Under the pieces are notes generated by a model. That model had not been told where the DNA came from, made no database searches, and was given only the letters and a program-made list of their open reading frames with translations. 64,000 nucleotides of DNA from Phycisphaerales bacterium (GTDB lineage Bacteria > Planctomycetota > Phycisphaerae > Phycisphaerales > UBA1924): assembly GCA_019744815.1 (NCBI GenBank), contig JAIEUA010000008.1, positions 1 to 64,000 on the forward strand. The letters run 5' to 3'. The position numbers and the translations under genes were made by a program. Shown piece after piece: positions 46,396 through 54,521 of the stretch. Every line of letters begins with the position of its first letter. Position 1 is the stretch's first letter.

Positions 46396-47159
46396 AGAAG
46401 CACGCCTTCACCCTGATCGAGCTCTTGGTCGTCATCGCGATCATCGCTGTGCTGATGGGCCTGGCGCTGCCCGCGATGAAGGGCGCCCTCGATCGGGCCC
46501 GCACGCTGACGTGCCAGAACAACTCGAGGCAGATCGTCGCCGCCATCACCGCCTTCAGCACGACCCACAAGGGCCAGCTCCCCGAGAACCGCACCCTCGT
46601 CCCCGGCAAGAAGGACCAGCACGTCACCTGGCGCTACACCTTCGTGAAAGAAGGCTACATCCCGCCCGGCAAGAGCTGGACCTGCCGAAACGCCATCGAT
46701 CCCGCCCAGAGCGAGGTCGGTTGGTTCGACAACGGCACCACCAGCGTCGGCGACGAGGCGTCGCACTACGCCCTCAACGGCCACGTGCTCTGGAAGCTCA
46801 AGAAGGACAACACCGAGGAAGCTCGGCCCGAGTCGCAGATCATCCGCCCGAGCCACACCATCCTCCTCGCCGAGAACCGCGGCATGTTCCCCGACATCCG
46901 CGTCATCAACTACATCGTCGCCAATCAGGACAACCGCGGCGGCCCCTACGGCTTCTGGCACGACCGCAAGGGCACCTACGGCTTCTCCGACGGCCACGTC
47001 GAACTCATCCGCTTCATGGACACCGGCAATCCCGACTGCCGCTGGCACAACGGGCGCGATCTCAACGACGATCCCTACGAAGGCGTGCTGAAAGAGAACG
47101 TCCCGCCGCACGGGCACGAGGATTGGCAATATCTGGTGAGCCCGGTGTACTTGAAGTAG
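46392..47159 (+). CDS. type II secretion/type IV pilin-like (pseudopilin) protein
   Basis: A 255-residue protein with class III prepilin leader [21 protein letters not shown], cut before Phe by prepilin peptidase (conserved Glu at +5). The GTG start at 46392 overlaps the TGA of the sigma factor gene (GTGA), so it is translationally coupled to it. The globular part has [31 protein letters not shown] and [12 protein letters not shown], as in planctomycete prepilin-like (DUF1559-like) surface proteins with an N-terminal methylation domain. Coupling to a membrane sigma factor is unusual and suggests a shared surface-sensing role. Confidence 0.87.
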   Translation: MKKHAFTLIELLVVIAIIAVLMGLALPAMKGALDRARTLTCQNNSRQIVAAITAFSTTHKGQLPENRTLVPGKKDQHVTWRYTFVKEGYIPPGKSWTCRNAIDPAQSEVGWFDNGTTSVGDEASHYALNGHVLWKLKKDNTEEARPESQIIRPSHTILLAENRGMFPDIRVINYIVANQDNRGGPYGFWHDRKGTYGFSDGHVELIRFMDTGNPDCRWHNGRDLNDDPYEGVLKENVPPHGHEDWQYLVSPVYLK

Positions 47160-47188
47160 CGGCGCTCCGGCTTCACGCCGCCCACCAC

Positions 47189-48088
47189 TCAGCCCACCAC
47201 ATTCAACGAGCGGCCCGTTCCGACGCTCGCCGGCCCGCCGGGGGCCACCGCCGCGATGAGACTGGTGATCTGCTTGATCTGCTGCATCGCCGTCTGGACC
47301 ATGAACATCGAGGCCTGTTGCAGCACCTGGCCCTTGACCAGGTTCGCGACCTCGCTCGCGTAATCCGTGTCCTCGATCTGGCTCTTGGTCCCGGTCACGT
47401 TCTCGATCTCGGCCTGCAGCGATCGCTCCCGGGAGTCCAGGTCGCGCTGCTGGCTGCCGAGGAACGCCTGCTCGCCGCTGTTGCCCGCGACCGCGGCGTC
47501 GACGACCTTGTCGGCCAGCTCCAGGTCACCGGTCAGCGTGTTCAGCGCGCCGCCGCTCTTGAGGCTGCGGAGACTGAGTTGCTCGGTCTTCTTGGTCTTC
47601 TTCGTCGGGTCGTTGGGGTCGGTCACCTCGATCTCGCGGCTCATCGATCCCAGGCTCGTCGACAGCGCCGAGCTGAACACCCGTTCACCCTTGTACGTGA
47701 ACGTGTTGGAGACAAAGTCGATCGCCTCGATCTTCAGGTCGATCTGATCCTGGATCGTGCGGCGTTCGCTGTCGCTCAGCGCCCCGCTGTTGCCCGCCTG
47801 CACGACCAATCCCTTCAGCTCGATGACGATGTCATTGATCGCCGCGTTGCCGCCCTCGCGGGCCGCGACGTAGTACCGGGTCTGTTGCACGCCCTTGAGC
47901 TGCGACTTCAGGGTCTCAAGCTGCCCGTTCATGTCGGTGACAGCCACGCTCCCCGCGGGGTCGTCGCTGGCCCGGTTGATCCGCTTGCCGGTCGCCAGCC
48001 GCTCCATCGAGCGTTCAACGTCCGAGCTGTGCCGCCGCCACGTGTTCGTGACCTTCAGCAGCAGGTTGTTGTTGATGTTCCCAACCAC
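47189..48088 (-). CDS. flagellin-like protein
   Basis: A 299-residue protein with flagellin end domains and almost no central variable domain. N-terminal D0/D1: VGNINNNLLLKVTNTWRR, SMERLATGKRINRASDDPAG. C-terminal D1/D0: QAEIENVTGTKSQIEDTDYASE and VKGQVLQQASMFMVQTA. The start is taken as GTG 48088 (VVGNINNN), since no ATG fits and the sequence upstream is antisense to the next gene; no strong ribosome site is seen, so the start is uncertain. It is a short flagellin, one of the filament subunits of a flagellum or similar. No other flagellar genes are in view. Confidence 0.8.
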   Translation of the reverse strand: MVGNINNNLLLKVTNTWRRHSSDVERSMERLATGKRINRASDDPAGSVAVTDMNGQLETLKSQLKGVQQTRYYVAAREGGNAAINDIVIELKGLVVQAGNSGALSDSERRTIQDQIDLKIEAIDFVSNTFTYKGERVFSSALSTSLGSMSREIEVTDPNDPTKKTKKTEQLSLRSLKSGGALNTLTGDLELADKVVDAAVAGNSGEQAFLGSQQRDLDSRERSLQAEIENVTGTKSQIEDTDYASEVANLVKGQVLQQASMFMVQTAMQQIKQITSLIAAVAPGGPASVGTGRSLNVVG

Positions 48089-48268
48089 GTCGGGGAGATC
48101 GGGTGGCGGAACGGTTGGGTTCTGTGAAGGTGTCGAGAAGCCGGCAATTCCAGCCTCGTCGGTGAAAGAACCGCGTGCGGACCTCCCAAAGATGCTCCCG
48201 TTCTTTCCCAGTTCGCCATGCCGCTGAATCGAGAGCAGCAGACGGGCGTCGGGATCGAGGAGGACCGC

Positions 48269-49372
48269 ATGGGTGTTCGTCTGGCTCGGTGTTCGCGTCT
48301 TTGGGTCCGCGGCGTGGCAACCGGTGTGGTGGTCGGGGCGGCCTTCGTTGTTGCTTCGCCCCGATCTTTCGGCTCGACGCGCGTCGATGCTCCGGCGATC
48401 ACCGCGACCACGCCCGACGCCGCACTCGCCCTCCTCCACGACGGCAAAGCCAAGCCCGAGCAGCTCGATGGCCTCGAGTCCGTTCTCAAAGCGGCCAGCC
48501 AGTCCGAACCCTCCAACGCCAACTGGAAGCTCGGCCTCGCCCTCATCGACCGCGCCCGCGGCAAGCGCGTCGAAGCCCGCACCGCCATCGAGCCGCTCAT
48601 CACCTCCGACGCCAACAACGCCAAGGTCCAGATGTGGTACGGCCTGCTCTGCTTCGAGACCGTGCAGCAGGCCGGCACGTTCGAGCAGGCCTCGCTCGCC
48701 TCCAGCGGCCGAGCCGCGTGCGAGAAGGCCATCGAGCTCGATTCCTCGCTTATCGCGCCCCGCGTCGCGCTCGTGCAGTTCTTCGTCCAGGCCCCCGGCC
48801 TCTTCGGCGGCAGCTACAAGAAGGCGACGCAGCACGCCCAGGCGCTGATCGATCTCCCAGAGGGCAAGGGCGAGCTGATCGGCCGATTCCAGATGGCGTT
48901 CATCTTCGGCCACAAGGAAGACTGGAAGTCGATGGAGGAGCAGTACGACCTCGCCGAGAAGGCCGCCGAGAAGAAGCCCGAGAGCGAGCGGCTGGACGCG
49001 CAACGCTCGGTGCTGCGTTCCCGCGGCAACGCCCTGCTGAATCAGAAGAAGGATCCGAAAGCCGCACTCGTCGTGCTCGAGCGATATCGCGCCATCGCGG
49101 CCCCCGACGACGCCACCGTCTGGTTCTACACCGGCGAGGTGAAGAAGGCGCTCAAGGACCGCCCCGGCGTGATCGAGGGTTACGCCAAGGCCCTTGAGAT
49201 CAACCCCGCGGCGGCAAACTCGCGCTTGTACCTGGCGCAGCTACTCGAAGAGGACAAGAAGTTCGCCGACGCCGCCACGCAGTACGAGGAGTTCGCCAAG
49301 CGATTCCCGACCGACAGCCGCGCCGCGAAGGCGACGGCCTCCGGCAAGGCCTGCCGCGAGCGGGCGAAGTAG
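48269..49372 (+). CDS. secreted tetratricopeptide-repeat protein
   Basis: A 367-residue exported protein. ATG 48269 follows a strong GAGGAGGA site; the N-terminus has a hydrophobic signal (VATGVVVGAAFVVASP). The rest is helical repeats of TPR type, clearest at the end: ATVWFYTGEVKKALKDRPGV, SRLYLAQLLEEDKKFADA, QYEEFAKRFPTDSRA. TPR proteins usually serve as binding scaffolds. Divergent from the flagellin-like gene; the 180 bases between them must hold both promoters. Function beyond scaffold unknown. Confidence 0.82.
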   Translation: MGVRLARCSRLWVRGVATGVVVGAAFVVASPRSFGSTRVDAPAITATTPDAALALLHDGKAKPEQLDGLESVLKAASQSEPSNANWKLGLALIDRARGKRVEARTAIEPLITSDANNAKVQMWYGLLCFETVQQAGTFEQASLASSGRAACEKAIELDSSLIAPRVALVQFFVQAPGLFGGSYKKATQHAQALIDLPEGKGELIGRFQMAFIFGHKEDWKSMEEQYDLAEKAAEKKPESERLDAQRSVLRSRGNALLNQKKDPKAALVVLERYRAIAAPDDATVWFYTGEVKKALKDRPGVIEGYAKALEINPAAANSRLYLAQLLEEDKKFADAATQYEEFAKRFPTDSRAAKATASGKACRERAK

Positions 49373-49384
49373 CGGGCACCGAAC

Positions 49385-49518
49385 GGAGAGAACGCGGAGG
49401 AGCAGAGAAGGCGGAGACACGCGGCGTGGGAGATTGATTTCTCCCGCAGCGGAATCGCTCTTCTTCCTATCTCTTCTCTCCGCGCCACTCCGCGACCTCC
49501 GCCCCTCCGCGTTCTCTC
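49385..49518. repeat. inverted-repeat element
   Basis: About 134 bp with ends GAGAGAACGCGGAGG and CCTCCGCGTTCTCTC; further inner pairs (GAGAAGGCGGAGACACGCGG with CCGCGCCACTCCGCG). Sits between convergent genes and could block transcription in both directions. Confidence 0.7.
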
Positions 49519-49549
49519 GATCCGACGTCGCGACCGCCGCGCAAGCAAA

Positions 49550-49573
49550 GACCCCCGGCGAGTGCCGGGGGTC
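49550..49573 (-). terminator. intrinsic terminator
   Basis: GACCCCCGGC / GCCGGGGGTC stem with a 4-base loop; on the minus strand it is followed by TTTGCTT. Ends the frameshifted PEP-CTERM gene. Confidence 0.65.
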
Positions 49574-49599
49574 GTGTGGTTGTTCAGTGCATCGAAGAT

Positions 49600-50279
49600 T
49601 CACGCCCGGCGACGACGCGAGATAAGCAGCCCGCCCATGCCCGCCAATGCCAGCGCGCCCGGCGTGGGCACAAAGACCTGATCCTGGAACTCGCGGCTCG
49701 TCAGGGCCAGGAGGTTCATCGTCGGGCCCTCGCCGTCCAGCGCGCCCAGATCGCGTTCGCCATCGCCTGTTCGGGCGCCGCGTTGCGAATCTGGAAGCGG
49801 CCGTTGTCCACGTTCAAGGGCGTCTCACCGATCTCGTACACGATCTCCCAGACCGCCATCTGGAACGCGCCGTAGTCCGAGCCCGTGGTCAGACCCGAGT
49901 AAAAGCGGCCGAACAGTTCCGAAAGCTGTCCGGCCCGGAATGAGCCCATCGGATCGAAGGTCGGGGCGTCCGACGGGTCGATCACGAGATAGTCGTACGT
50001 GTTGCCGAATCCCACATTCTGCGTGATCTCGATGCAGAACGTGCGGAAGTCCCCCTGCAGCCCCGCGAAAGTGCCCGGGTTCACGTTGTCGCGGGTCCAG
50101 TTCATCCCGCCCGCGAGCGTGCCCTTCCAGGTGCCGCCGAAGTCATTGGAGAATTCGCAGCTGGTGTTGGGTGAGACGCTGTTGAACGTCGCGCGGACGG
50201 TGTCGACGGCCGAGGCCATCGACGCCAGCGTGCCGCAGGCCAGCACGACGGAAAGAGTGGTCAGCGAACGCATCTGCAT
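49600..50279 (-). pseudogene. PEP-CTERM protein, frameshifted before its sorting signal
   Basis: Restored, a 226-residue exported protein, paralogue of the gene at 50528: signal peptide MQMRSLTTLSVVLACGTLASMASA, then DTVRATFNSVSPNT, NPGTFAGLQGDFRTFCIEITQ, FGRFYSGLTTGSDYGAFQMAVWEI. At 49741-49747 the sequence GGGCGCGCTGG lacks one base compared with the GGGCGGCGCTGG needed; the present frame ends in WARWTARARR while the other frame carries the missing end, GPTMNLLALTSREFQDQVF and PTPGALALAGMGG with RRRR. Without it the protein would not be sorted by an exosortase. Real mutation or sequence error cannot be told apart. Confidence 0.85.
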
Positions 50280-50474
50280 GATCTGTCTCCCAGTTCTTGG
50301 TGTTGAAGAAATCGCGGCTCGTGCCGCCTCTCCCTCCTTCAACATGCCCCGGGTTCGAGACCCACGCCTCCGAAACAATGGCGAACCCAGGCCGACGCGT
50401 CGGTGTGTGACGACTGGGCAAGACGGGCTCGTGCGATCGGACCATGAGCAAGCGCCGACGTCCGGAAAAGCAAC

Positions 50475-50496
50475 AAGCCCGGCCGAAGCCGGGCTT
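50475..50496 (-). terminator. intrinsic terminator
   Basis: AAGCCCGGC / GCCGGGCTT stem with a 4-base loop; on the minus strand it leads into GTTGCTTTTCC. Confidence 0.65.
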
Positions 50497-50527
50497 GCTG
50501 AGGGATCTCTGTGTGGTCGCGAGCGAC

Positions 50528-51187
50528 TTAGCGCTTGCGGCGGGCGGCGAGCAGGCCGCCGAGACCAGCGAGGGCCAGAGCGCCCGGGGCGGGCACGAAG
50601 ATCTGGTCCTGGTTGGTGCGGCTCTGCAGAGCCAGCAGGTTCATCGTCGGGCCGGCGCCGTTGAGGGCGGCCAGGTACGAGTTCGCCAGGCCGCTCACGG
50701 TCGCGTTGTTGCGGATCTGGAACAGGCCGCTGGTGACGTCGGTCGAGTTGTCGGTCGTGATCTCCCAGATCGCGACCTGGAACGCGGCGTAGTCGTCGTT
50801 GGTGGTGAGGCCGCCGAAGAAGCGACCGAAGAGCTCGGCGAGCTGGCCGGCCTTGGTCGCACCCATCGGGAAGCCGATCGGGGAGTTAGCCACCGAGCCG
50901 ACCAAGTAGTCGTAGGTGTTGTTGAAGTCGACGCGCTGCGTGATCTCGATGCAGAAGGTCGCGAACTGACCCTGCAGGCCGGCGTAGGTGCCGGGCATCA
51001 CGTTGTCGCGGGTCCAGTTGAACTGGCCGGCGAACGAATACTGGAAGCTCGTGCCAGTGTCGTATGAGTACTCGAGCAGCACGCCGGGGGCGATGCTGTC
51101 GAACCGAGCGCGAACAGTGTCAACGGCCTGGGCCGAACCAGCCAGAGCGGCCAACCCAATCATGCCGAGCGCGAATGACTTCTTCAT
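50528..51187 (-). CDS. PEP-CTERM protein
   Basis: A 219-residue exported protein. ATG 51187 opens MKKSFALGMIGLAALAGSAQA. The body shares FAGQFNWTRDNVMPGTYAGL, FCIEITQRVDFNNTYDY and DDYAAFQVAIWEI with the genes on both sides, a family of three paralogues. It ends in a PEP-CTERM signal: VPAPGALALAGLGGLLAARRKR. The signal should direct it to an exosortase, which removes the tail and ties the protein to the envelope or a matrix. Single transcription unit with its own terminator. Role in matrix or surface layer is inferred from the signal only. Confidence 0.88.
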   Translation of the reverse strand: MKKSFALGMIGLAALAGSAQAVDTVRARFDSIAPGVLLEYSYDTGTSFQYSFAGQFNWTRDNVMPGTYAGLQGQFATFCIEITQRVDFNNTYDYLVGSVANSPIGFPMGATKAGQLAELFGRFFGGLTTNDDYAAFQVAIWEITTDNSTDVTSGLFQIRNNATVSGLANSYLAALNGAGPTMNLLALQSRTNQDQIFVPAPGALALAGLGGLLAARRKR

Positions 51188-51475
51188 GGTACGAGACCCC
51201 TCTTTGCATGCCTGAACACACGACCACACCGGGCGGGAATCCGCCGGTGCACAAACATGCCCGCGCCTGCGAGTTACGCCACCCGGGTCACGGGATTGGG
51301 TCTCAAAAATGTCGGAATTCCGGAGCGGAGAGGGGGCTCAACGTCCGAGTAGTCGATCCGCGATCACGCTGACCGAGTGCAGCCTTCCGTTCTTCTGAAC
51401 GCGCACCTATCAAAATCCAGAATCAAGGTGCGTGAATCCCCCTTCCAAGCACGGAGGGGGGAAGGGCAAAAACAA
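51188..51475. other. gene-free region between PEP-CTERM genes
   Basis: About 290 bases upstream of the gene at 50528. It holds a CGGGCGGGAATCCGCCGGTG stem-like stretch near 51227 and an ATCAAAATCCAGAATCAAGG AT-richer part near 51411-51430 but no ORF or recognisable site. It must contain the promoter of that gene. Confidence 0.5.
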
Positions 51476-51501
51476 AGACCCCGGACAGGCGTCCGGGGTC
51501 T
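51476..51501 (-). terminator. intrinsic terminator
   Basis: An 11-bp stem AGACCCCGGAC / GTCCGGGGTCT with a 4-base loop; on the minus strand TTTGTTTTTG follows. Ends the gene at 51535. Confidence 0.85.
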
Positions 51502-51534
51502 TGTGACTTGTGAGCTTGAAATCAGCGAGGCAGA

Positions 51535-52209
51535 TCAGGCCCGGCGACGGCGGGTCGCGACCAGGCCGCCGATGCCCAGGAGGGCGAGCGAGCCGGGGGT
51601 CGGGGTGAAGATCTGGTCCTGCCAGTCGTCGCTCGAGAGAGCGCCGAGGCCGGCGAAGATCGGGCCGGTGCCGTCGATCGACGCGATGAAGGCGTTGGCC
51701 TGACCCAAGGCCGCACCGAAGTTGATAGCGCGGAAGATGCCGTTGCTGACGCCGTCGCCGCCGTCATAGACGATGTCCCAGATCGCGATCTGGAACGCGG
51801 CGTAGTCGTTGTCGGTCGCGAGGCTGGCGAAGTGCCGGCCGTAGAGCTCGGCGATCTTGTTGGCCTTGAGGGCGCCCATCGGAGCGCTGAGGGGCAGGTT
51901 CAGGGGCAGCGGAGCGTTGGCAACGGTGTTCACGTCGTACGTGTAGTTGTTGCCGGGCAGCACGTCCTGCTGAATCTCGATGCAGAACGTCTGGAAGTTG
52001 CCCTGGAGGCCCGAGTAGGTGCCGCCGGTGCGCTGCCAGTTGAACGCGCCCGCCTTGACGGGGCCGACGTAACCGACGCCGCTGTCGATCGAGACGTTGC
52101 CCCAGACGCCGGGCGCGGTGCCCGTGTAGGTGGCTTGAACGGTGAACGCCGCCGAGGCGGCGCTAGCGCTGATCGCGAGACCAGCAAGCATGGCAATCTG
52201 AATCTTCAT
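51535..52209 (-). CDS. PEP-CTERM protein
   Basis: A 224-residue exported protein, the third member of the paralogue set. ATG 52209 follows GGAGGAGAAG. Signal MKIQIAMLAGLAISASAASA; body with AFNWQRTGGTYSGLQGNF, FCIEIQQDVLPGNNYTYD, DNDYAAFQIAIWDIVYD; sorting signal TPTPGSLALLGIGGLVATRRRR. The three relatives share a TFCIEI-centred core, which resembles the thioester-type Cys-Ile-Glu segments of surface adhesins. That comparison is only suggestive. Own terminator; adjacent gene upstream lies 410 bases away. Confidence 0.88.
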   Translation of the reverse strand: MKIQIAMLAGLAISASAASAAFTVQATYTGTAPGVWGNVSIDSGVGYVGPVKAGAFNWQRTGGTYSGLQGNFQTFCIEIQQDVLPGNNYTYDVNTVANAPLPLNLPLSAPMGALKANKIAELYGRHFASLATDNDYAAFQIAIWDIVYDGGDGVSNGIFRAINFGAALGQANAFIASIDGTGPIFAGLGALSSDDWQDQIFTPTPGSLALLGIGGLVATRRRRA

Positions 52210-52619
52210 ATCTTCTCCTCCAGTCAAGTCTTGGACCCCAACGGCCTCTGATGGCCCCCTCTTACCGCGGTGGTCCGAGCCGCGGCAATCTCTCTCCTAT
52301 GACTCGATCTCATCCCTGCAGAAACGAGTGTCAACACAACTCGCGGTCGAGCAGAAACACCTTCGGGCCTCCTTGCGGCCGCAAACGAGCGGCTGGTGTC
52401 TCTTTCGGCCTTCCGTATCCTAAGCGACATCCGATGTCGCGCCAAGCGGAAAATCTTCAGCATTTTGCCGACTTGGGTTGCTTTTGCAAAAACTCGCATT
52501 CAGAAAATCAGAACAAAACACGAACGAAAGAATCATCGCCTATTTCTAGGCGATGACCTGATCACCAGAGGGTGACTCTGAAGACTTCGACGCTTCAGCG
52601 TGGATTCTGAAACTCAATC
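52210..52619. other. 410-base intergenic region, partly AT-rich
   Basis: Holds the promoter of the gene at 51535. The stretch 52436-52540 is far more AT-rich than the surroundings and includes AAAATCTTCAGCATTTTGCC and repeated AACAAAAC. No ORF. A terminator for the gene at 52620 lies inside it (52533-52556). Confidence 0.5.
52533..52556 (-). terminator. hairpin, probable terminator
   Basis: TCATCGCC / GGCGATGA stem with an 8-base loop (TATTTCTA), followed on the minus strand by TTCTTTCG. About 64 bases after the stop at 52620. Confidence 0.55.
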
Positions 52620-53327
52620 TCAACGACGACGGCGGGCCACCAGCAAGCCAGCCGCTCCGGCCAGCGCGAGCGAACCGGTGCTCGGGATCAGGGTGATCGC
52701 GCCCGTGCCGTCGGTGCCGAACATCAGCTTCACGTTCGTGATCTGAGCCTCGGTCAGCCCGGCGACGCCGGAGAACGTGAGGACCAGGGCGCCCTGCACG
52801 AAGGGGAACTGCGAGCCGCCGAATGCGACGCTGTTCGAGCCCGTGAAGGTACCCGGGGCGACGATGCCGTAGTTCGGGCTGGCGTTGCCCAGACCGATCG
52901 AGCCGCCGTTGAACGCGCCGGCGAAGCCGGTCGAGGCGGCGCCGAAGTTGGCCAGCGGCGAGGAGCCCAGGACATTCGTCCAGGACGAGTTGATGTTGGC
53001 CGAGGTGACAAAGGAAGTCTTGCTCGACCACAGCTGAGCGCCCGAGCCCAGGGCTGTGCTCACCAGGGAGAGCACCGGGACCGGGACCGCGTTCTTGAAA
53101 TCAAACGCGACGCCGGTCAGGGCGTTGCCCTGAGCGGTCGTGCGGGGCGACGTCGTGTTGTTGAGCGTAACGGTCAGCAGGTTGCCGCTGATCTGGAACA
53201 GTGCCGAACCGGACGCGGTGGTCGCGGCCTCGGGATTGAACCCGGTGCCGGTGAACAGGACAGCAGCCTGCGACGACATCACAACGCCCGCCGAAGCGGC
53301 GGCAACGAGCAAACGAATCGTGTTCAT
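52620..53327 (-). CDS. PEP-CTERM protein
   Basis: A 235-residue exported protein. ATG 53327 opens MNTIRLLVAAASAGVVMSSQA. A beta-rich body with many Ser/Thr/Gly (LLTVTLNNTTSPRTTAQGNAL, GALVLTFSGVAGLTEAQI) resembles the family of exosortase-dependent choice-of-anchor proteins. Ends in IPSTGSLALAGAAGLLVARRRR, a PEP-CTERM signal with Ser-Thr in place of the usual Pro-Glu/Ala. Similar in layout to the next gene at 53570 (VFTLSGLPSGFSLSRIADV against LTFSGVAGLTEAQITNV), so the two are probably distant paralogues. Confidence 0.85.
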   Translation of the reverse strand: MNTIRLLVAAASAGVVMSSQAAVLFTGTGFNPEAATTASGSALFQISGNLLTVTLNNTTSPRTTAQGNALTGVAFDFKNAVPVPVLSLVSTALGSGAQLWSSKTSFVTSANINSSWTNVLGSSPLANFGAASTGFAGAFNGGSIGLGNASPNYGIVAPGTFTGSNSVAFGGSQFPFVQGALVLTFSGVAGLTEAQITNVKLMFGTDGTGAITLIPSTGSLALAGAAGLLVARRRR

Positions 53328-53502
53328 GAGTGGCCTCTCTCCCTTTTTCCTCTCGGAGGGCGGAATCCTCCGGTCCGCAACCGCGGACGTAGAGGAAGAT
53401 TACTTCAGCACCCCCGCCCAGTTCCAGGGAAATGCCAGCAATATCTCACTTTGGACTTGAAAAACAGCTACTTGGACCCATGGCTGCGAGTTATTGGGCA
53501 TG

Positions 53503-53526
53503 AAAAACCCCCGAATGCTCGGGGGT
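53503..53526 (-). terminator. intrinsic terminator
   Basis: ACCCCCGA / TCGGGGGT stem, 4-base loop; on the minus strand five T follow. Ends the gene at 53570. Confidence 0.85.
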
Positions 53527-53569
53527 GTCTGGGAGAACAAACCTCAGTTGTACGCAGTTTTGGAGTCTT

Positions 53570-54301
53570 CTAGTCCCGACGGCGGCGACGGCTCAGCACC
53601 AGTCCGGCTCCAAAGAGTGCGATCGACCCTGGGGTAGGCACCTGAATGAAGGGGTCGGTCGCGGACGTGCCGTACAAGACCGTCACGTCGGCGATGCGGC
53701 TCAGGCTGAATCCCGAGGGCAGCCCGCTCAGGGTGAAGACCACCGAGTTCTTCACCAGGGCGTTGCCGTTGTAATCGCCGTTGCCGGTGGACGGATTGTC
53801 ACCGGCGGTGGTGATGCCGTACTGCAGCCCGGCGGGCGAAGTGGGGCCTTGGAGGTTGGCGGCCGTGTTAAAGCGATCGGGTGGGCCGAAGATGTTGATG
53901 CCGGTGCTGCTGATGCCGTAGGCGGTGGCTCCGGGGCCGCTGATGCCGCCCTTGTACGCCCACTCGCTGCTGATCGCGTTGCCGGGCTCGGTCGCGGGCG
54001 AGGGCACGGCACCAGACTTGCCGACGATGCTGGAGCCGGTGTTCAGCACAGCGCTGACAGGCGTGAAGGCGAGCGATCCGCCGCTGACGTTGAAGAACAC
54101 AGCGGTGAGGATGTCGGTGGGAACCAACGCGTCGGCGTTGGACGTGTTCGTGAGCGTGATCACCAGGTTCGAGCCCGAGGTGTCGAACACCGCCTGGGCC
54201 GAGCGGGCGCCGCTGCTGAAGTTGAAGGTGACCGCGGCATTCGCGCTCGAAGCGGCGATCGCGAGACCGGTCACGGCCAGCAGTGTGGAACGAATCTTCA
54301 T
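53570..54301 (-). CDS. PEP-CTERM protein
   Basis: A 243-residue exported protein. ATG 54301 opens MKIRSTLLAVTGLAIAASSANA after GAGGGG. The beta-rich body (AVFDTSGSNLVITLTNTSNA, PTDILTAVFFNVSGGSLAF, SSEWAYKGGISGPGATAYGI) matches exosortase-dependent surface proteins (XDD-type). Sorting signal VPTPGSIALFGAGLVLSRRRRR. Own terminator. The function is unknown beyond surface display. Confidence 0.87.
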   Translation of the reverse strand: MKIRSTLLAVTGLAIAASSANAAVTFNFSSGARSAQAVFDTSGSNLVITLTNTSNADALVPTDILTAVFFNVSGGSLAFTPVSAVLNTGSSIVGKSGAVPSPATEPGNAISSEWAYKGGISGPGATAYGISSTGINIFGPPDRFNTAANLQGPTSPAGLQYGITTAGDNPSTGNGDYNGNALVKNSVVFTLSGLPSGFSLSRIADVTVLYGTSATDPFIQVPTPGSIALFGAGLVLSRRRRRD

Positions 54302-54521
54302 CTCTTGTCCCCTCTCTTGGATTTCCGAACAGGTCGAGCGGGACTCGGAAAAGTCGATCGCTCTCTGCTCCATCAGGCCACCCTTTCGCGTCGCGTGCTA
54401 CTTCTCATTCGTCGGCAGCGTGAACCTGGAGCGCACGCTGCGGGATATTCCGCTGATAACCGACGATGGACTCATGCCCCGATCGCTGAAAGCGTTTCCG
54501 GTCGTGCATCTCGCGTGCGAC

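Noticed and set aside
48089..49003. A 305-codon N-terminal extension of the flagellin frame
   Set aside because: It is antisense to the TPR gene, which has a strong ribosome site and signal peptide.
50340..50400. A GGGTTCGAGACCC string that looks like a tRNA T-arm
   Set aside because: No acceptor, D- or anticodon arms can be drawn around it. It lies in the leader of a PEP-CTERM gene.
53328..53460. A possible sigma-54 promoter for the PEP-CTERM gene
   Set aside because: TGGCA is present on the minus strand but not the paired TTGC at the right distance.
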